Shown: positions 34,201-45,235, counted from the stretch's first letter. The stretch: DNA of 64,000 nucleotides from Ditylenchus dipsaci (GCA_004194705.1 SADC01000154.1:1-64000); one strand, 5' to 3'. A program made the numbers and translations. Notes: generated by a model not told the origin, from the letters alone.

Positions 34201-36158
34201 CATTGCAAGCTTAAAACCACAAAATTATTAAGGTATTCATTATTAAAGGACTATTGCCGTCTAGACGGCAATGGTGGCATAGACGTCTACGGCCACGGAA
34301 ATTTGGACTTTTTGAATTGGCGAGGGACAGCTAAATTACTGCGAAAATATTTTTTGATTTTTTTTTGATTGCAAATTGAAATTATCCAAAGTTTTGAACA
34401 ATCTACTAGTCGAGCCCAACATTGCTTGTCATTGCCAGATCGGACAAGATCTAACACAGCCACTGCACTACAACTTACTTATAGTTCTGGAAGACTCGGT
34501 TCGACCAGTACACATAAATTATAACTTAAAAATGAAAATAAAAAATAATTCAAAAATATTTTTTCAGTAATTTAGCTGTCCCCCACCAATTCAAAAGCCC
34601 AAATTTCCGTGGCCGTAGACGGCAATGGTTCTTTAAAACTATTTTTAGGTTATTTAAACTTTTAAGTACGAAATATGCTCGCAGCCACAAAAGCCGGGTC
34701 GATTATCTTGCTTGTAAAAGTTAAAAAATTCCCACCTTCCATACGCATGCCCCTTTCCAAGCACTTCTCGAATCGACAATGAGGGCATCTTTTTCTACAG
34801 CTCTTGTCCACAACACAATTTCCTTCAGCAGAACATGTATAGTTTTTCTTGTTTTGTACAGTACGTTTGAAGAAGCCCTGGAAATAGGTAGTGTGTCAAG
34901 AGATTAACACCCCTGTTTGCTTGCTTCCCCAGGGCTAATTTTGTCCTAGGAGAGCTAATTGGAACTAATCTGAATAAATATAGGGAATAGTTCAAGTTAA
35001 TTGCCTCTGGGAATTGATTATTTGCCAGCCTTTTTGGCTTGAAGAAAGTGAACTTCGGCGATCAATTCTTCCAAGGGCATTTGAAAACTGAATAAAGATA
35101 CGAGAAAATAAGAACCCATGTTTTCTTTTCTCAAGGACTCACTGATACAAGGCCATTTGCGGTTAGTCTTGGTGAATGAAAATCCGAGAGAAGAATATAT
35201 AAAAGTGCCAACCTTGCATGATTCACATGTGAGTAGTCCGTAGTGATAGCCTACAAAAAGGGACAAATTAGATTCATTACAAAAAAATTGTACTTATTGT
35301 TTATTTAGACATCAGTAATGTCGTAGACTATTGATAAGCCGAATAAAACAACTCTCCGCAGGCCAACATTTCCTATTTACATCATTTTCAGCAATGTATT
35401 GAATTTTCACCAATTTTTGGCTTAAATTTTTGCAGTCATATTTTGTTTTTTGCTTTTATTGGTGGTTTCTATTGTTGAGAGAGTCGAAAATGTGGGACAT
35501 GTTCGAGAGTTGCGACAGCGAATGCAGAAAAATGCGGTTCGATGATATCGATAAGGTGTCAACTTATTGATAAACTTCTGATGTTAAAAATTTAAATAAG
35601 TCAAAACTGACCAGAAACCCTGTCTCCACAAATAGGACAGTGCTCGTAAGCCAACTGTTGTGCTGCCACCACTGCAGAGGCATGCCTGCACCTTCCACTT
35701 CCCGCACCTATTTCCATGCCCGCATTCCCGTGAATATTGTTGTTGACTAAAGTTGCTGCTGCGGCACCATTGGTCCCGAAGAAGAGGCAACCACAGCTGC
35801 GGCATTAGCTGCGGCCACTAGCTGGTGATGTGCAGCGACTGCAGCCAGTTGTTGCGGGTGTTGGCCAGTTGCATAACTTACATGCTGACCACCGAGGCAT
35901 AGTTCTGAGGATGGTGGTAGAGCTGTTGCTGTTGGAACTGCTGGTCAACTTGCTGGAAGTGGTGCTGTTCTATTGAAGTCATAGTTTTCCTGCTCCAGCC
36001 ACCTCCAACTTGAGAGTAGACATGGCTGGAGGAGATATGTTGCTTGGCGGACTGCACTTCATCGAAATACACTGCTTGTGCTCACTGCTACTGCTATTCT
36101 CGTCCTCTTCCTCTTCACTGTCGGTATGCTCGTTGTTGGTCTTCAGTTCAAAAGTCAT
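25043..36158 (-). CDS. ftz-f1: NR5A / FTZ-F1 class nuclear receptor, multi-exon gene
   Basis: The gene encodes a DNA-binding transcription factor of the NR5A family, which usually binds extended half-sites as a monomer in the nucleus. Seen directly: exons on the minus strand at 36158-35612, 35250-35213, 34877-34736, 29899-29660, 28713-28511, 28459-28179, 27965-27544, 27440-27302, 27251-27133, 27086-26935, 26880-26742 and 25280-25043. All introns are GT-AG and the joins keep frame. The protein is about 880 codons. The P-box CESCKGFFKR, an FTZ-F1 box just after the second zinc finger, and an AF-2 helix (LLAEMLE) identify the family; Hr39-type paralogues are less likely because the box reads RGGRNKFG. 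Oddities are four apparent frameshifts (three in the first exon, one in the FTZ-F1 box exon), a six-His run in the hinge, and about 50 residues after AF-2. The start at 36158 is the first Met of a frame that stays open upstream, so more 5' exons are possible. Intron sizes run from 46 to 4836 bases. Confidence 0.93.
25705..25960. repeat. Foldback element in NR5A intron, ends GCGCTACTGTAATATACCCC
   Basis: GCTACTGTAATATACCCCCC is repeated and its complement (GGGGTATATTACAGTAGC) occurs twice at the right. AATATTT lies on both sides. A relative with similar TAGGCTTAGG interior is at 58230-58452. Confidence 0.65.
26742..27440 (-). CDS. ftz-f1: NR5A ligand-binding domain exons (helices ~3 to 9)
   Basis: Four exons, 27440-27302, 27251-27133, 27086-26935 and 26880-26742, separated by introns of only 50, 46 and 54 bases. 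Recognisable blocks in order: [19 protein letters not shown] (helix 3 region), [18 protein letters not shown] (the signature region of nuclear receptor domains), [36 protein letters not shown] (helices 8-9) and [19 protein letters not shown]. The order and spacing match NR5A ligand-binding domains, but identity is low, so the domain is divergent. All four joins preserve frame, for example GATCAAGATG after AATGGACAAGA. Confidence 0.92.
27544..28713 (-). CDS. ftz-f1: NR5A hinge exons, low-complexity
   Basis: Three exons, 28713-28511, 28459-28179 and 27965-27544. They encode a Gln/His-rich start ([17 protein letters not shown]), Ser/Thr-rich and Ala-rich stretches, a Gly/Ser stretch, then VKPEPFE joined across a 213-base intron to [12 protein letters not shown], and six consecutive His. 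The VKPEPFE motif resembles a SUMO consensus (hydrophobic-Lys-x-Glu), which in NR5A hinges is a known repression site; that functional reading is inference. The intron at 28510-28460 is 51 bases, and the next AG after its acceptor (28455-28454) would also keep the frame while dropping five bases plus one codon phase, so its 3' end is slightly uncertain. Confidence 0.88.
29660..29899 (-). CDS. ftz-f1: NR5A exon carrying the FTZ-F1 box (A-box extension)
   Basis: After a TTATAG acceptor the exon reads [19 protein letters not shown], the C-terminal extension of the DNA-binding domain that defines NR5A receptors and contacts bases 5' of the half-site. It continues [12 protein letters not shown] and then an Asn-rich linker, and ends at a GTAAGC donor at 29659. 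In the frame of the box there is a TGA about 35 bases before the donor. Shifting by one base near 29718-29730, in a GGCCC run, gives [15 protein letters not shown], which joins in frame to the next exon. The usual Gly-Pro-Met of the box is replaced by Gly-Thr-Tyr. Confidence 0.9.
30376..30862. mobile_element. TA-flanked MITE in the large NR5A intron
   Basis: The arms start CCGCGTAGCCCAAAACTG and match for about 85 bases with only a few differences. TA lies on each side. The interior includes GGGGCTTGGAGTTGA and GCATACCTTAGA, which recur at 22435-22475, so the interior was shared with another repeat. Confidence 0.8.
34247..34632. mobile_element. TTAA-flanked foldback element
   Basis: It starts AGGACTATTGCCGTCTAGAC and ends GTAGACGGCAATGGTTCT. 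TTAA lies at 34243-34246 and 34633-34636, the target of piggyBac-type transposases. The arms match for about 70 bases (GGCCACGGAAATTTGGACTT). A solo end with the same TTAA context is at 37537-37560. Confidence 0.7.
34736..35250 (-). CDS. ftz-f1: NR5A DNA-binding domain exons 2 and 3
   Basis: Two exons, 35250-35213 and 34877-34736, separated by a 335-base intron. The first (38 bases) encodes [12 protein letters not shown], the end of zinc finger 1 with the P-box. The second begins [11 protein letters not shown], continues through the second zinc finger (cysteines in YTCSAEGNC and RKRCPHCRF) and ends MRMEG at a GTGGGA donor. The pattern of eight zinc-binding cysteines is complete when the HCPICGD part of the previous exon is included. 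The intron that splits the domain after the CK of the P-box is worth comparing across NR5A genes. Confidence 0.95.
35612..36158 (-). CDS. ftz-f1: NR5A exon with N-terminal A/B region and first half of zinc finger 1
   Basis: The frame starts with [11 protein letters not shown] followed by an acidic and Ser-rich stretch, then Gln/His-rich and Ala-rich stretches, and ends in [11 protein letters not shown], the start of the first zinc finger. These pieces lie in different frames. The first closes at a TGA at 35979-35981; the Gln-rich frame closes at a TAA at 35878-35880; the Ala-rich frame closes at a TAG at 35747-35749; and the zinc-finger frame is open only downstream of a TAA at 35805-35807. 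All look coding by composition, so I read this as one exon with three single-base shifts. The sequence CAT/GTAAGT at 35885 resembles a splice donor, but using it would not restore the zinc-finger frame with the only nearby acceptor. The exon ends at a GT donor at 35611. Confidence 0.8.
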
Positions 36159-36159
36159 A

Positions 36160-39100
36160 ATGGCACTTGGAGTGGCTAATATTGCAGGAAAAGAACCCGT
36201 CTATAAAATATTTAGCAGTGTAAATACCGAACAATAAAAAATTCTAAACACGCTTTCATACACAAAAATAGCGAAAATTATAGACTACACCAATAAATTG
36301 TGCAGGTTTGTCGTATAGGGTTCTAAAAGTGCGTTTCTAGGCGGATTAAACCTCAATCCAATCCACATATTACTTCCAAATCAACCGACTTCCCTTTGCA
36401 TATCAAAGTTAATGAAGCCCGTTAGTGTTTTGTGGCTGGATTTAGTTAATATTTACGAAAGCATTTACAAAAGGAATCAAGCTTGCAACAACAACAACCA
36501 TAAGCACAACATGCACTAATAATAGCTGGGTCAGTGAAAGTTATGGAAAGTAGGAAGAATTGGAGGTGTGCAGCCTGTATCTCCTCCCACATCCCCATCT
36601 ATCTATGGGCTCCTCCTCTTTGCGCACATGCAGAGCTGCCCACCACCCTTTCTTTACATGTACAAAGAAGAAGATAGAGAGAAAAAAAGAAAGTTGAAGT
36701 TTTTCTCCATCACCTTTTTATGGCCAATGGACTGTAGGAAAAGGGGGAGGTGGAGACTGCTGTACCGGGCAGTACTACTACCACGATCACCCTTTTTTCC
36801 TGCGGGGTTTCTAAATTAGGTAGGGATGAAAATACACACTTCTTAAGGAATTTTAACAAGATGAATTGGACACGGAATTAGATGATAAAATTGGCCATAC
36901 TGTAGAGAATGGCAGTGGGCTAAAGTCATGGGGTGGATTTTCGGTTGCTACTGCTGGAGGGCTGTGAAGGTCGCCAAGAGTGAATGATGAGCACTTTCCC
37001 CCACTTCAATCAATGCCCTCGCGATTGTTGGATGGGTAGGTAGGCGAAGTCGATTCAGGCCAAGGATAAACTGCACAAAGAAAGTGGAAGATAGGCCGAG
37101 AGGGTGGAGTTTGGTTTGTAATGCATTATTTATACTAGCATGTAACAAACTGCTTTAACCCCAATGACCACATCCAATAGCCTGCAGAAGGAGCCAGAAA
37201 TTCCGGTTACTGGTTCACAATAGCCGTCAGTCAAAAGCAGTAGCCAAAATAATAAAGGGGCTGGAAAGAGAAGAGAAAGTGACCTTCAGGCGATTCCTCT
37301 CCTTGCGCCATCCACCGATGCAAGCAGTGCAATATACCTGCTACGGCTTGTTGTATGCACTTCAAAGTTGTATTTTTTATGTCTACATCATTTCAGTCAA
37401 AGACAGTAATTTTAACTTTTTAATTTAAACCTAGCCAGCAAATATTAAGTTTTGTGTCAGTGCTCATGGAAAGAGTATTATGTTATAAAAACTCAGAGGC
37501 ACAAAATCCTGCTTCATCAAGATGCGTTTGAGTTTTAAAGGACCATAGCCGTCTCCGACAACGAGAATTTCAAATGTTTGAATTCGCGCGGGACAGTTCT
37601 CTTTCGTCTTTCATTGTACTCTTTACTAAGTTACTAAGTTGCAACACCAAATTACTGAAATCCACCACCTAATTTTATAATAATTGTGTCGGGATTTCTG
37701 TACAAGCCCTCGATCTCAGTTTTCTAACGAGCTATTAGAATATAATAATAATTCATAAGGAAATGAATCACGGGATTGAACAAAGTAAATTTTGGTTCAG
37801 GGTTCTCCATCCAACTAAGTAAATCTCCTGATTTTTGAAATTATCCGGTAATTGTTGATAGCTTGTGTGTAAAGTGAGATGCAGGGCTGATTCAAAATAA
37901 TTATGTTAAGACAAAGTATAAAATACAATCTCGAGAATTAAGGCCGGAGTTTAGTAATTAGGTACTGCAATTCAATTAGATCCAATTGTGAATATTATCA
38001 AATGGTTTCCAATTTTTCTTTGCTCTGAAAACAGAGGCAGGTTGATGATTTTGGCTAAATATGTGTAAAAAAGTTTTTGCGTCAAAAAATATTTGCGCCA
38101 TAAAAACGAATTGTCATTCAAAAAATTTGTAAATTTTTCACTTTTTTCTACGATGTAGTGAATAATATCATCACTCCTTCAATCTAATTTTTCATCGCTG
38201 ATTCAACTGAAAACTTAAGCAAAATTTTTGTTATTCTAAAAAAATAAATGGGTTTCGTGCAGGTCGCAATAGAGCACAATCACATGGATAGTTTTGTAGT
38301 AAGCAGCAGCTAAAACACACAAAAATTGGTTTTTCAGCATGTATTTGAATAATGGTAGGTGAGGGGGGGGAGGGGTAGTTGGTTGTAGAGGTGTGTGTGG
38401 GTAGACTGCCAATAAAAAGCAACGAGTTATTTCATCCCACCAGGGGCAACAGGTTTTTATGTCTCTCCCAGGAAAAAGTGAAGAAAGAAATGAAAACTAA
38501 TGGGCATTTCTTTTACCCATCCATGCCTCTTCCTCCTTCATCTATTCTATAGAAAATCATCAACGGTAGAAAGTCATAATTTAAATCAAGAATTAACTTT
38601 TTTAACTTTTAAACCAAACTTTTAGAACTGTAAAACTGATATCAATAAAATAAAACTGAATAAACCCACTAAATTAACCTAAATTTTAAGCTTTTAGTTA
38701 TGAATTTCCACACTAATATGATTAGTGATTAGTTAATATGATGACTAGTTTTTGGTCTTAATGATTAGTTTTTGGTGTTTTTACAGTCAAAAGTCGGTAT
38801 TCCGGCACCCTAAATTTTCTGTGTTTGGCTGAGTTTCACCCGAATTTAGTTATTTTAAACCCTCGGTTATCCGGCATCTTATGACTGGCCCAATATGTGC
38901 CGGATAACCGAGGCTCTACTGTATTATCGTTATTTTAATTTTTTTCGGACCAAAATGTAACCATGCAATTCTGTAGTTCATAAATTATTTAGAAAATTTA
39001 AGTCTTATGAGGCGACTTTTTCTTTCTTAAAGCTTTCAGCCTGCGTTTATCATATTGGTGTACTTAATACTTCATAAAAAACTAGAGAGTAGAGCAACAT

Positions 39101-40600
39101 GCTGGCCTATTTTCAAAATTATAAGAAACGCTGAGGACTAATTGTTGAAAAAAAAATGTGAGTGAATTCATTAATTTAGTGGATAAATGCACATAGAATT
39201 TAAATTCACATGCAGTCAAACATCGATTAAACGCCACCCCCCCTTCCTTCCCTGGGCTCTATTTGGTTGGGTTGACTGAAAATGACTAAAACAATACCCT
39301 CGATTTAACGGGCTCCGAGGCGGTCCCAAAGGGGCCTGACTGTGGATCAATATCAATTGTGCTTTATAACTTTTACTTCCTCACACAATAATTCCAGTAT
39401 CAATTGAAGATATTTGCTTAGCTTTGTGGAGCCTTTTATGAGCTACATAAACTATTCGTAAGGGTACACAATAAATGTGCCACAAAATTTGCTGGACTGC
39501 TGTAAACTGCTTTCTTACAATTTTCGAGCGCGGAGACGAAGACATTGGGTAGCTCATTGTGCATTTTATTGATATTGACGAGGAAAGCACTTTTGAATCC
39601 GAAACAGCTGACAACAGAAAAAAATCGAGGTCAACGGATATTGGGGTGGTTTGCCGTTACTATTTTATCTTAGGCTCCAAAATTTTGTAGGAAAAGCCGA
39701 CAAATTGCAAGAAAATTATAGAAAAAGTCATTAACTCTCTAAAATATAAGGATAATCAGTAAGCAACTTTATAAACAAGTCGGCGCCATTCTTCTAGACT
39801 CGTCTAGTTCCAGTATCAATTGAAGATGTTTTATTTTGACTGATCGAACGTAGGTGTCGTGTAGGAACAGGCAATCTCTTCTTATATAAGTTAGATGAGA
39901 TATGTGCTTTCAAGTCGAAAGTCTACGGTTCTAATCCTGCTCTACAAGAACAGCAGTGGCCAAACTAGTGGCAGCGCATCTCTTGGTGCACATGCACAAT
40001 TGACACACACACAGTCATCTTTACAGAAGAAGATAAAGAAGAACTTTTGGCAATAGGTAGCACCAGAAGAAAAAAGGCTCACGACTGGCACTGAGAGACA
40101 CGAGCCAGCACCCCACAGCCATCATGCACACTGTCACTTCAATCAGCCAGCAGGTGAGAGTAAAAAGTAAATGTGAAGGGAGGCCCTAAAATACAATGTT
40201 CCATCACCCATAGAACTCTTCTTCTTTTTCAATTCTTTTATTTGCCCAATTTTGTCCTCTTTCTCTGGACATGCAGTTGCCTTAAGCTGCCTAACTCACA
40301 CTAACTATTTGTTACATATTTTGAATCGAAGAAAATATTACTCAGTAGAAGAATAAGTGAAATTGTTTTATTAAATTTCAAAATAACAATTTGGATGGAC
40401 TAAAGAAAGTTGCCATAAAATAAAATGTAATACCGTCCCCTCCTGATAAACCGGCATCCCGAAAAACCAGCATACCGATAAACACGCATTGTAAAAAGGC
40501 TTGATTTGGCTGGCCGCTAAAGAAATAAAGATAAAATAATCTTAATGGGACCAGGGCTGCACGGGTTATTGAGAGTAGACTATATAACGCGCCTCGAAAA
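36160..40600. other. 5' flank of NR5A, no gene recognised
   Basis: Low-complexity and AT-rich sequence with short CT-rich and GA-rich runs. It includes the MITE 38784-38921 and a solo TTAA-type end near 37540. Upstream exons or promoter elements of NR5A may be here, but I could not identify them. Confidence 0.5.
38784..38921. mobile_element. Small TA-flanked MITE, family A
   Basis: CAGTCAAAAGTCGGTATTCC at the left and CCGAGGCTCTACTG at the right, with TA on both sides. The subterminal word CGGTTATCCGGCA and its complement TGCCGGATAACCG pair inside. Confidence 0.75.
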
Positions 40601-40602
40601 AC

Positions 40603-40905
40603 AATTTTTTTCGACAATGCGAGAATGGGGGGTCTAATCGGGTAAAACCAAAACCGGGGCAAAATTCGAGTCAAATTCAAAATAAAAAAGTTTGCCCCGT
40701 TTTCCATAAAATCGGGTAGAATTCGAGTCACCTGGGATGACTCAAATTTTGACCCGATTTTCCGAAAATCGGGCGAAATTCGATTCATCTCAAGTGAGAC
40801 TGAATTTCGACCCGGCAAATCGATGAGTCGACGGTCTGCCCTGGGAAAATGAAACGGGGCAAAAAGTGCAATTTACCCCTATTCTCACCTTGTCGAAAAA
40901 AAGTT
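40603..40905. repeat. Inverted element with CGGGTCAAAATTCGAGTCA-type repeats
   Basis: TTCGACAATGCGAGAATGGG and its near-complement CCTATTCTCACCTTGTCGAA enclose six or more variants of AATCGGGTAGAATTCGAGTCA in both orientations. It resembles the tandem-TIR elements, but I could not fix a duplication. Confidence 0.6.
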
Positions 40906-41815
40906 ATATGCGTCGCGTTTATGTCTGTATTCAACGCAAAAAAGAAACCTTTTCACCCTGCATAATTTTTCGAAAAAATGTTATTTATTTGAATAAAATT
41001 TTGGAAATGTACTTTTGTTACATTGTCCGATTCCTGAAGGGCAATTTGAGACGGAGTCGAAGAGGATGAAGAAAACGGGTATTTCAATGATGCATCTTTT
41101 AAATTTGATGTTTATACAATTTTAAAGGTCAAGACTAGGTAGTTCACGTTCGTTTAATTTGACCCTACCCTTTTATCGTTTAAACGGGATTTGCGATACC
41201 CGTTTATCGTTTACATTTACTGAAAATGACCCGTTTAACACGTCGGGTACGCATTCTGCGACCTGTGCAGTTAGACTCAGAATTTCATGCTGATCATTTC
41301 TATATTATAAACTATGGGTAGTTTGATAATTAAAAGTGGCTCGAAAACACGATTTTTAAAAGTTAAAAGATAAGTCATTTTTGAACATTTTCTCATTATT
41401 CTAACAACCGTAACTAGCACTTTTTGTGATCATTGATTCTCGATTTTGTAACTATTTTGAAGCCCATTCTAAGGGCTTTTAAAAAACATATTACACGCCT
41501 GTAAATGCTTCTAAATTGTAAATAACATTATTGAAAATATTAAAAATTCCATTTTTTGAAAATCGAACTTTTTACGAATTTCGGCTCGAAAACCTACTTT
41601 AGAGCACATGTCGAAAATTGAAATTTTGCGCCTTGTGAAAGAGCGATCAATTTCCCTCCTGGATGTGACCTTAGTTCGTTTTTCGTCTGATAAATGAACT
41701 CAAAAAAGTGGCGCCAATTTGAAAAAAAGGAATTTCTAACATTGAATTTTTAAAGGATACCTGGTTGGGTTTAGTATTTGTGAATATTCCAAGAAAAATT
41801 TCATCTACAATATAC

Positions 41816-42205
41816 CAAAATGACCAGCAGGGGAAATTTAACAGAACTGGTGCAAAGACTCACAAGACAACAAGCCAATTTCAACAAATTTAAGCTAAAA
41901 CAATTTGATGCTAAAACTGCCCAAAAAACCAGCGATTTTTCATGGAAATTGGGTTGGTTGCACATTGTTATTGTACTTTTCTTAAAATTTTACAGGGTTT
42001 TTTAAAAAAATATAAAGAACATAGTCGTAGGTGTGAAAAACTGCATCAAATACATGTGTTGCATCAGGAGGGAAATGGCTGTTTCTTTTAGTTTGAGAAG
42101 GAAACGAAGTGTCCATGTATGACATTGCTTCCGTTTAAATTTGTTGAAATCGGCTTGTTGTCTTGCGAGTCTTTGCACCAGTTCTGTTAAATTTCCCCTG
42201 CTGAT
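41816..42205. repeat. Inverted repeat beside R1 copy B
   Basis: CCAGCAGGGGAAATTTAACA at 41823 returns as its complement near 42180-42200, with arms of about 80 bases and a 230-base interior. Both arms are open in one frame (RGNLTELVQRLTRQQANFNK), which suggests a duplicated coding fragment rather than a plain MITE. Confidence 0.65.
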
Positions 42206-42226
42206 TATTTTGGAGTGGAATTTAAG

Positions 42227-43412
42227 ACGAAAAAAGACAGAGGTAGAGACAGAGATGAGGCCGAAAAGAAGAGATGAGATACATTCAGACCTGGACTTAA
42301 GAGCACTCACACGACGGAGGACACCTCTGACATGAGAGCACCTTTGGCTGATGCCTAGAGGTGCTCTCATATTCCTGGTTCATCTGTACTCGAAAAAAAT
42401 TACAATAAACTACACGTTCACTTCTTTATTCTACGCAAAAAAACAACATAAGACGGTTCACTATAAGAAACAGAATTTAAACAATTAGTTAATTCTTCTG
42501 CAAATTCTACAGCTTTGACTTCTAACAGAGAAGGAGCAGATGGATTTGCAGTTGGCAACTTAGGTTTAAAGCGGCACAAATATTCGTTGCAAATGCAGAT
42601 AAGAACAAGAACCAGCAAACGTGCGACGCTGAAAAGTACAATTACGTCGTTTTTACAAAAAGTATATCCCACTTACATAACACCCGAGAGGCCTGCAGCG
42701 AAAATGGGCGAGCCAGTCAGCGCTTGAAAAGAATCTTCTGTTGTCAGATTGATCAAAGGCTCAATTCATTTATTTCTTTCTGTATTCTGCAGATGAAAGA
42801 GAAGGTCTTGGAGGCATAGCTACACTTTCGAATGTTGCTTTTGCGCATCTCCGATTTTGACTGACTTGTTGACAAGCTTTATGATTTCCCACTGAGCACT
42901 CCACGCAAACGGGAGCAGTCCCTTAATATTAAATTACCTCGAAAAGGCTGAATTTAATAAGCAAAGCTGACCTTTGAGGAATTCCTTATCATCTTCTTTG
43001 ACCAAACGCAGGCACTCAATGCGATCTACTAGCAGACAGCAAGAATGAGCAGATAGTTCTGAAAAAACACCAACCGTTTCGTTCAGATTGAATTCGGTCA
43101 CCTCTTTTTTTCAGGCAGCTTTTGGAGCATTCAGCGAAGGCTTTTGCAGAGAATTGCGACATCAGGAGCTTTACCCTGGTAGCTTCAGAGCAGTGCAATC
43201 CAGCGAGAAGTTGAAGCGCTGCATCTAACTGCTGAACTTGCATCACTGTCATCAGCTGTGAAGACTTCATGTCAGGCAGTTGAGGCAACGTTGAGATGGA
43301 AGGAGCGTCCGAATCGGGCTGAGAATCGTCACCACCACCACCGTCACGATCTTGCTGAAAAAGAACCATCATTTGAGCCAGATTTCCCATATTTGTTTGA
43401 GCTGACCCACAT
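42227..43412 (-). repeat. Repeat unit R1, copy B, with empty insertion sites
   Basis: The unit reads on the minus strand from AQTNMGNLAQMMVLFQQD, through a Gly/Asp stretch, LDAALQLLAGLHCSEATR, FNLNETVGVFSEL and DRIECLRLVKEDD, to a last exon ending in SYVVFLRRIKK and a stop near 42418. It lacks the two insertions of copy A: at 42649 the sequence ACGACGTAATTG is continuous, and at 42341-42350 there is one CAGCCAAAGG. About nine in ten bases agree with copy A by eye. The protein family is unknown to me. Confidence 0.75.
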
Positions 43413-43421
43413 CCATAGCGA

Positions 43422-43574
43422 CTTCGTGATGTCAACATCGAATTTCGTCACCAAAATCGAGATACGGCATGGTTTCAAGGTGTTTCAAGGGTTTCATAGG
43501 AAACCCTTGAAACCACCTTGAAACCATGCCGTATCTCGATTTTGGTGACGAAATTCGATGTTGACATCACGAAG
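43422..43574. repeat. Near-perfect palindrome, ~75-base arms, 3-base loop
   Basis: CTTCGTGATGTCAACATCGA starts the left arm and its exact complement ends the right arm. The centre is CATAGG near 43498. It abuts the 5' end of R1 copy B. An arm this long with almost no loop is unusual for a MITE and could be an assembly fold-back. Confidence 0.85.
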
Positions 43575-44788
43575 AAAGTTGTAGAGCAGGGTCGATTTAC
43601 TTATGAATCCGTTGAAAGAATTCAAATTGGACGACTTTCAGAATAATGATTGGGTAAAAACAAAAAGGTTTCAAGGAAACGGTTTCACGGAGTATAAAAA
43701 GTGCCAATAAGAATATCCACAAAATTAGTTAGAAAAACCATATGTAGCAAACTAATTAATTAAAATGTAACGTTTTTGCTATAATGATTTTTGGCGGAAA
43801 CAATTTGGGACAAAACAGGGTAGAACCTTTTATTTATGGTCAAAAATAATAAATCATAAAAAAGGAAGCAACAAAGGTCTTGACAACGAATTGTAGTCGT
43901 GTCAAGACAATAATATATTTGAACGGGCGACACAACAAGAAGATATCAAGAAAAAAAAAATGCGACAATACGTAGAGAGCAGAAAAGGTCCATAGTCATC
44001 TCGATCTTCGCCTTAACACGCGAAAAGTTGTTTGTAAAAATAGCAGCGTTTTGTTCAGAATTTCATGCTAAACAAGGTGAGAGAGAAATTTCAGTAAAAC
44101 AACGACTCAGTACATTTTTTTACAATTTTTTTACTTTACTTGCCCCTCGCCCCCTAAATCAACTTTTTTGAAGCGTTCTCAAAGACCTTATATCGACGTA
44201 AAATTACCTCAGCAGTTCAAAAAAGACATTATTTTTAGGTTCTGGTCACTAAAAAATCAAGCTTTGGTCTACCTAAAACTACACATTTTGACCACTTTTA
44301 AAAGGGTTTCAGGACTGTATCACGTCACCTCCGTTCAAAATTCCAATTTTAGTTCACTTAAAAATAAAACAAAACGCCAAGATTTTTGAAATACATTTTT
44401 CCACATTTTCATAGTACGCAAAACCTATAAAATGACAATTTTCTGACAATTTTTCTGGCGTTTTGAACCTATAAAACTTACTTGTAAATTTTATAGGTAT
44501 TTTTATAGGTTTTATAGGTGTTTTATAGGTTTTTGTAAATTTCCTTGCTTCATTGTATCTTCTCTGTTTTATTTATAATTTTACATCTAAAGTCACGTTA
44601 TATCGTATTTATGTTAAGCATTTATCCATTCATGATGAGTGATATTGACGAGCACGGAGAATTGAGCAGGACGAACAGCATGAAGAAGGTGAAAACTATG
44701 TAAAAGATAGACGCTCTAACGTGACTATCCATGCTTTTCTTTATATTATTGATTTTTTCGGTGCAATTTGGTCCTCGTAAACATCATA

Positions 44789-45232
44789 CAGTCGACTCTC
44801 GATATAAGGACACTCAGGGGACCGGCAAAAGTTCGTTCCCGCCTTGGGTCCGACACTTTTTTTAGCCCGATTTTCGAAAATTTTCACCGGTTTTGTTTTG
44901 ACAGTTTGGTTCCAAATATCGCAAGGATTCCGATTTTGCCGATCGTTTTTTCAGAAATCCAGATTTTTTTCCTATAAAAAAGCAAAAACTCGATTTAAAC
45001 ACAGGCTTTTTTCAAAAATCCCTGTCTTATATCGAGTTTTTGCTTTTTTAGAAGAAAAAAATCTGGATTTCTGAAAAACGATCGGCAAAATCGGATCCTT
45101 GCGATATTTGGAACCAGACTGACAAAACAAAACCGGTGAAAATTTCGAAAAGCGGGCTAAAAAAAGTGTCTGACCCGAGCGGAGACGAACTTCTGTCCTT
45201 ATATCGAGTGTCCTTATATCGAGTGTCGACTG
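44789..45232. mobile_element. Long palindromic TA-flanked MITE, family A
   Basis: Starts CAGTCGACTCTCGATATAAG and ends CTTATATCGAGTGTCGACTG between TA dinucleotides. The arms match for about 215 bases with a small loop near 45010. Internal segments (GTTCGTTCCCGCC, GATCGTTTTTTCAGAAATCC) are shared with the element at 51228-51787. Confidence 0.88.
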
Positions 45233-45235
45233 TAG

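Larger units (their letters stand above)
29900..34735 (-). other. ftz-f1: Large NR5A intron (4.8 kb)
   Basis: It lies between the second zinc-finger exon and the FTZ-F1 box exon. It holds the MITE at 30376-30862 and the TTAA-flanked element at 34247-34632. Several overlapping open frames at 32.7-33.1 kb have no similarity and look accidental. I found no further exon. Confidence 0.7.

Noticed and set aside
35740..35885. A small intron from CAT/GTAAGT to CTTTAG in the first NR5A exon
   Set aside because: The join does not restore the zinc-finger frame, and the enclosed sequence looks coding (Gln/Ala-rich), so single-base shifts explain it better.
39855..39955. tRNA-like sequence with GGTTCTAATCC
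   Set aside because: The putative T-stem does not pair and no cloverleaf can be drawn; the B-box match alone is weak.
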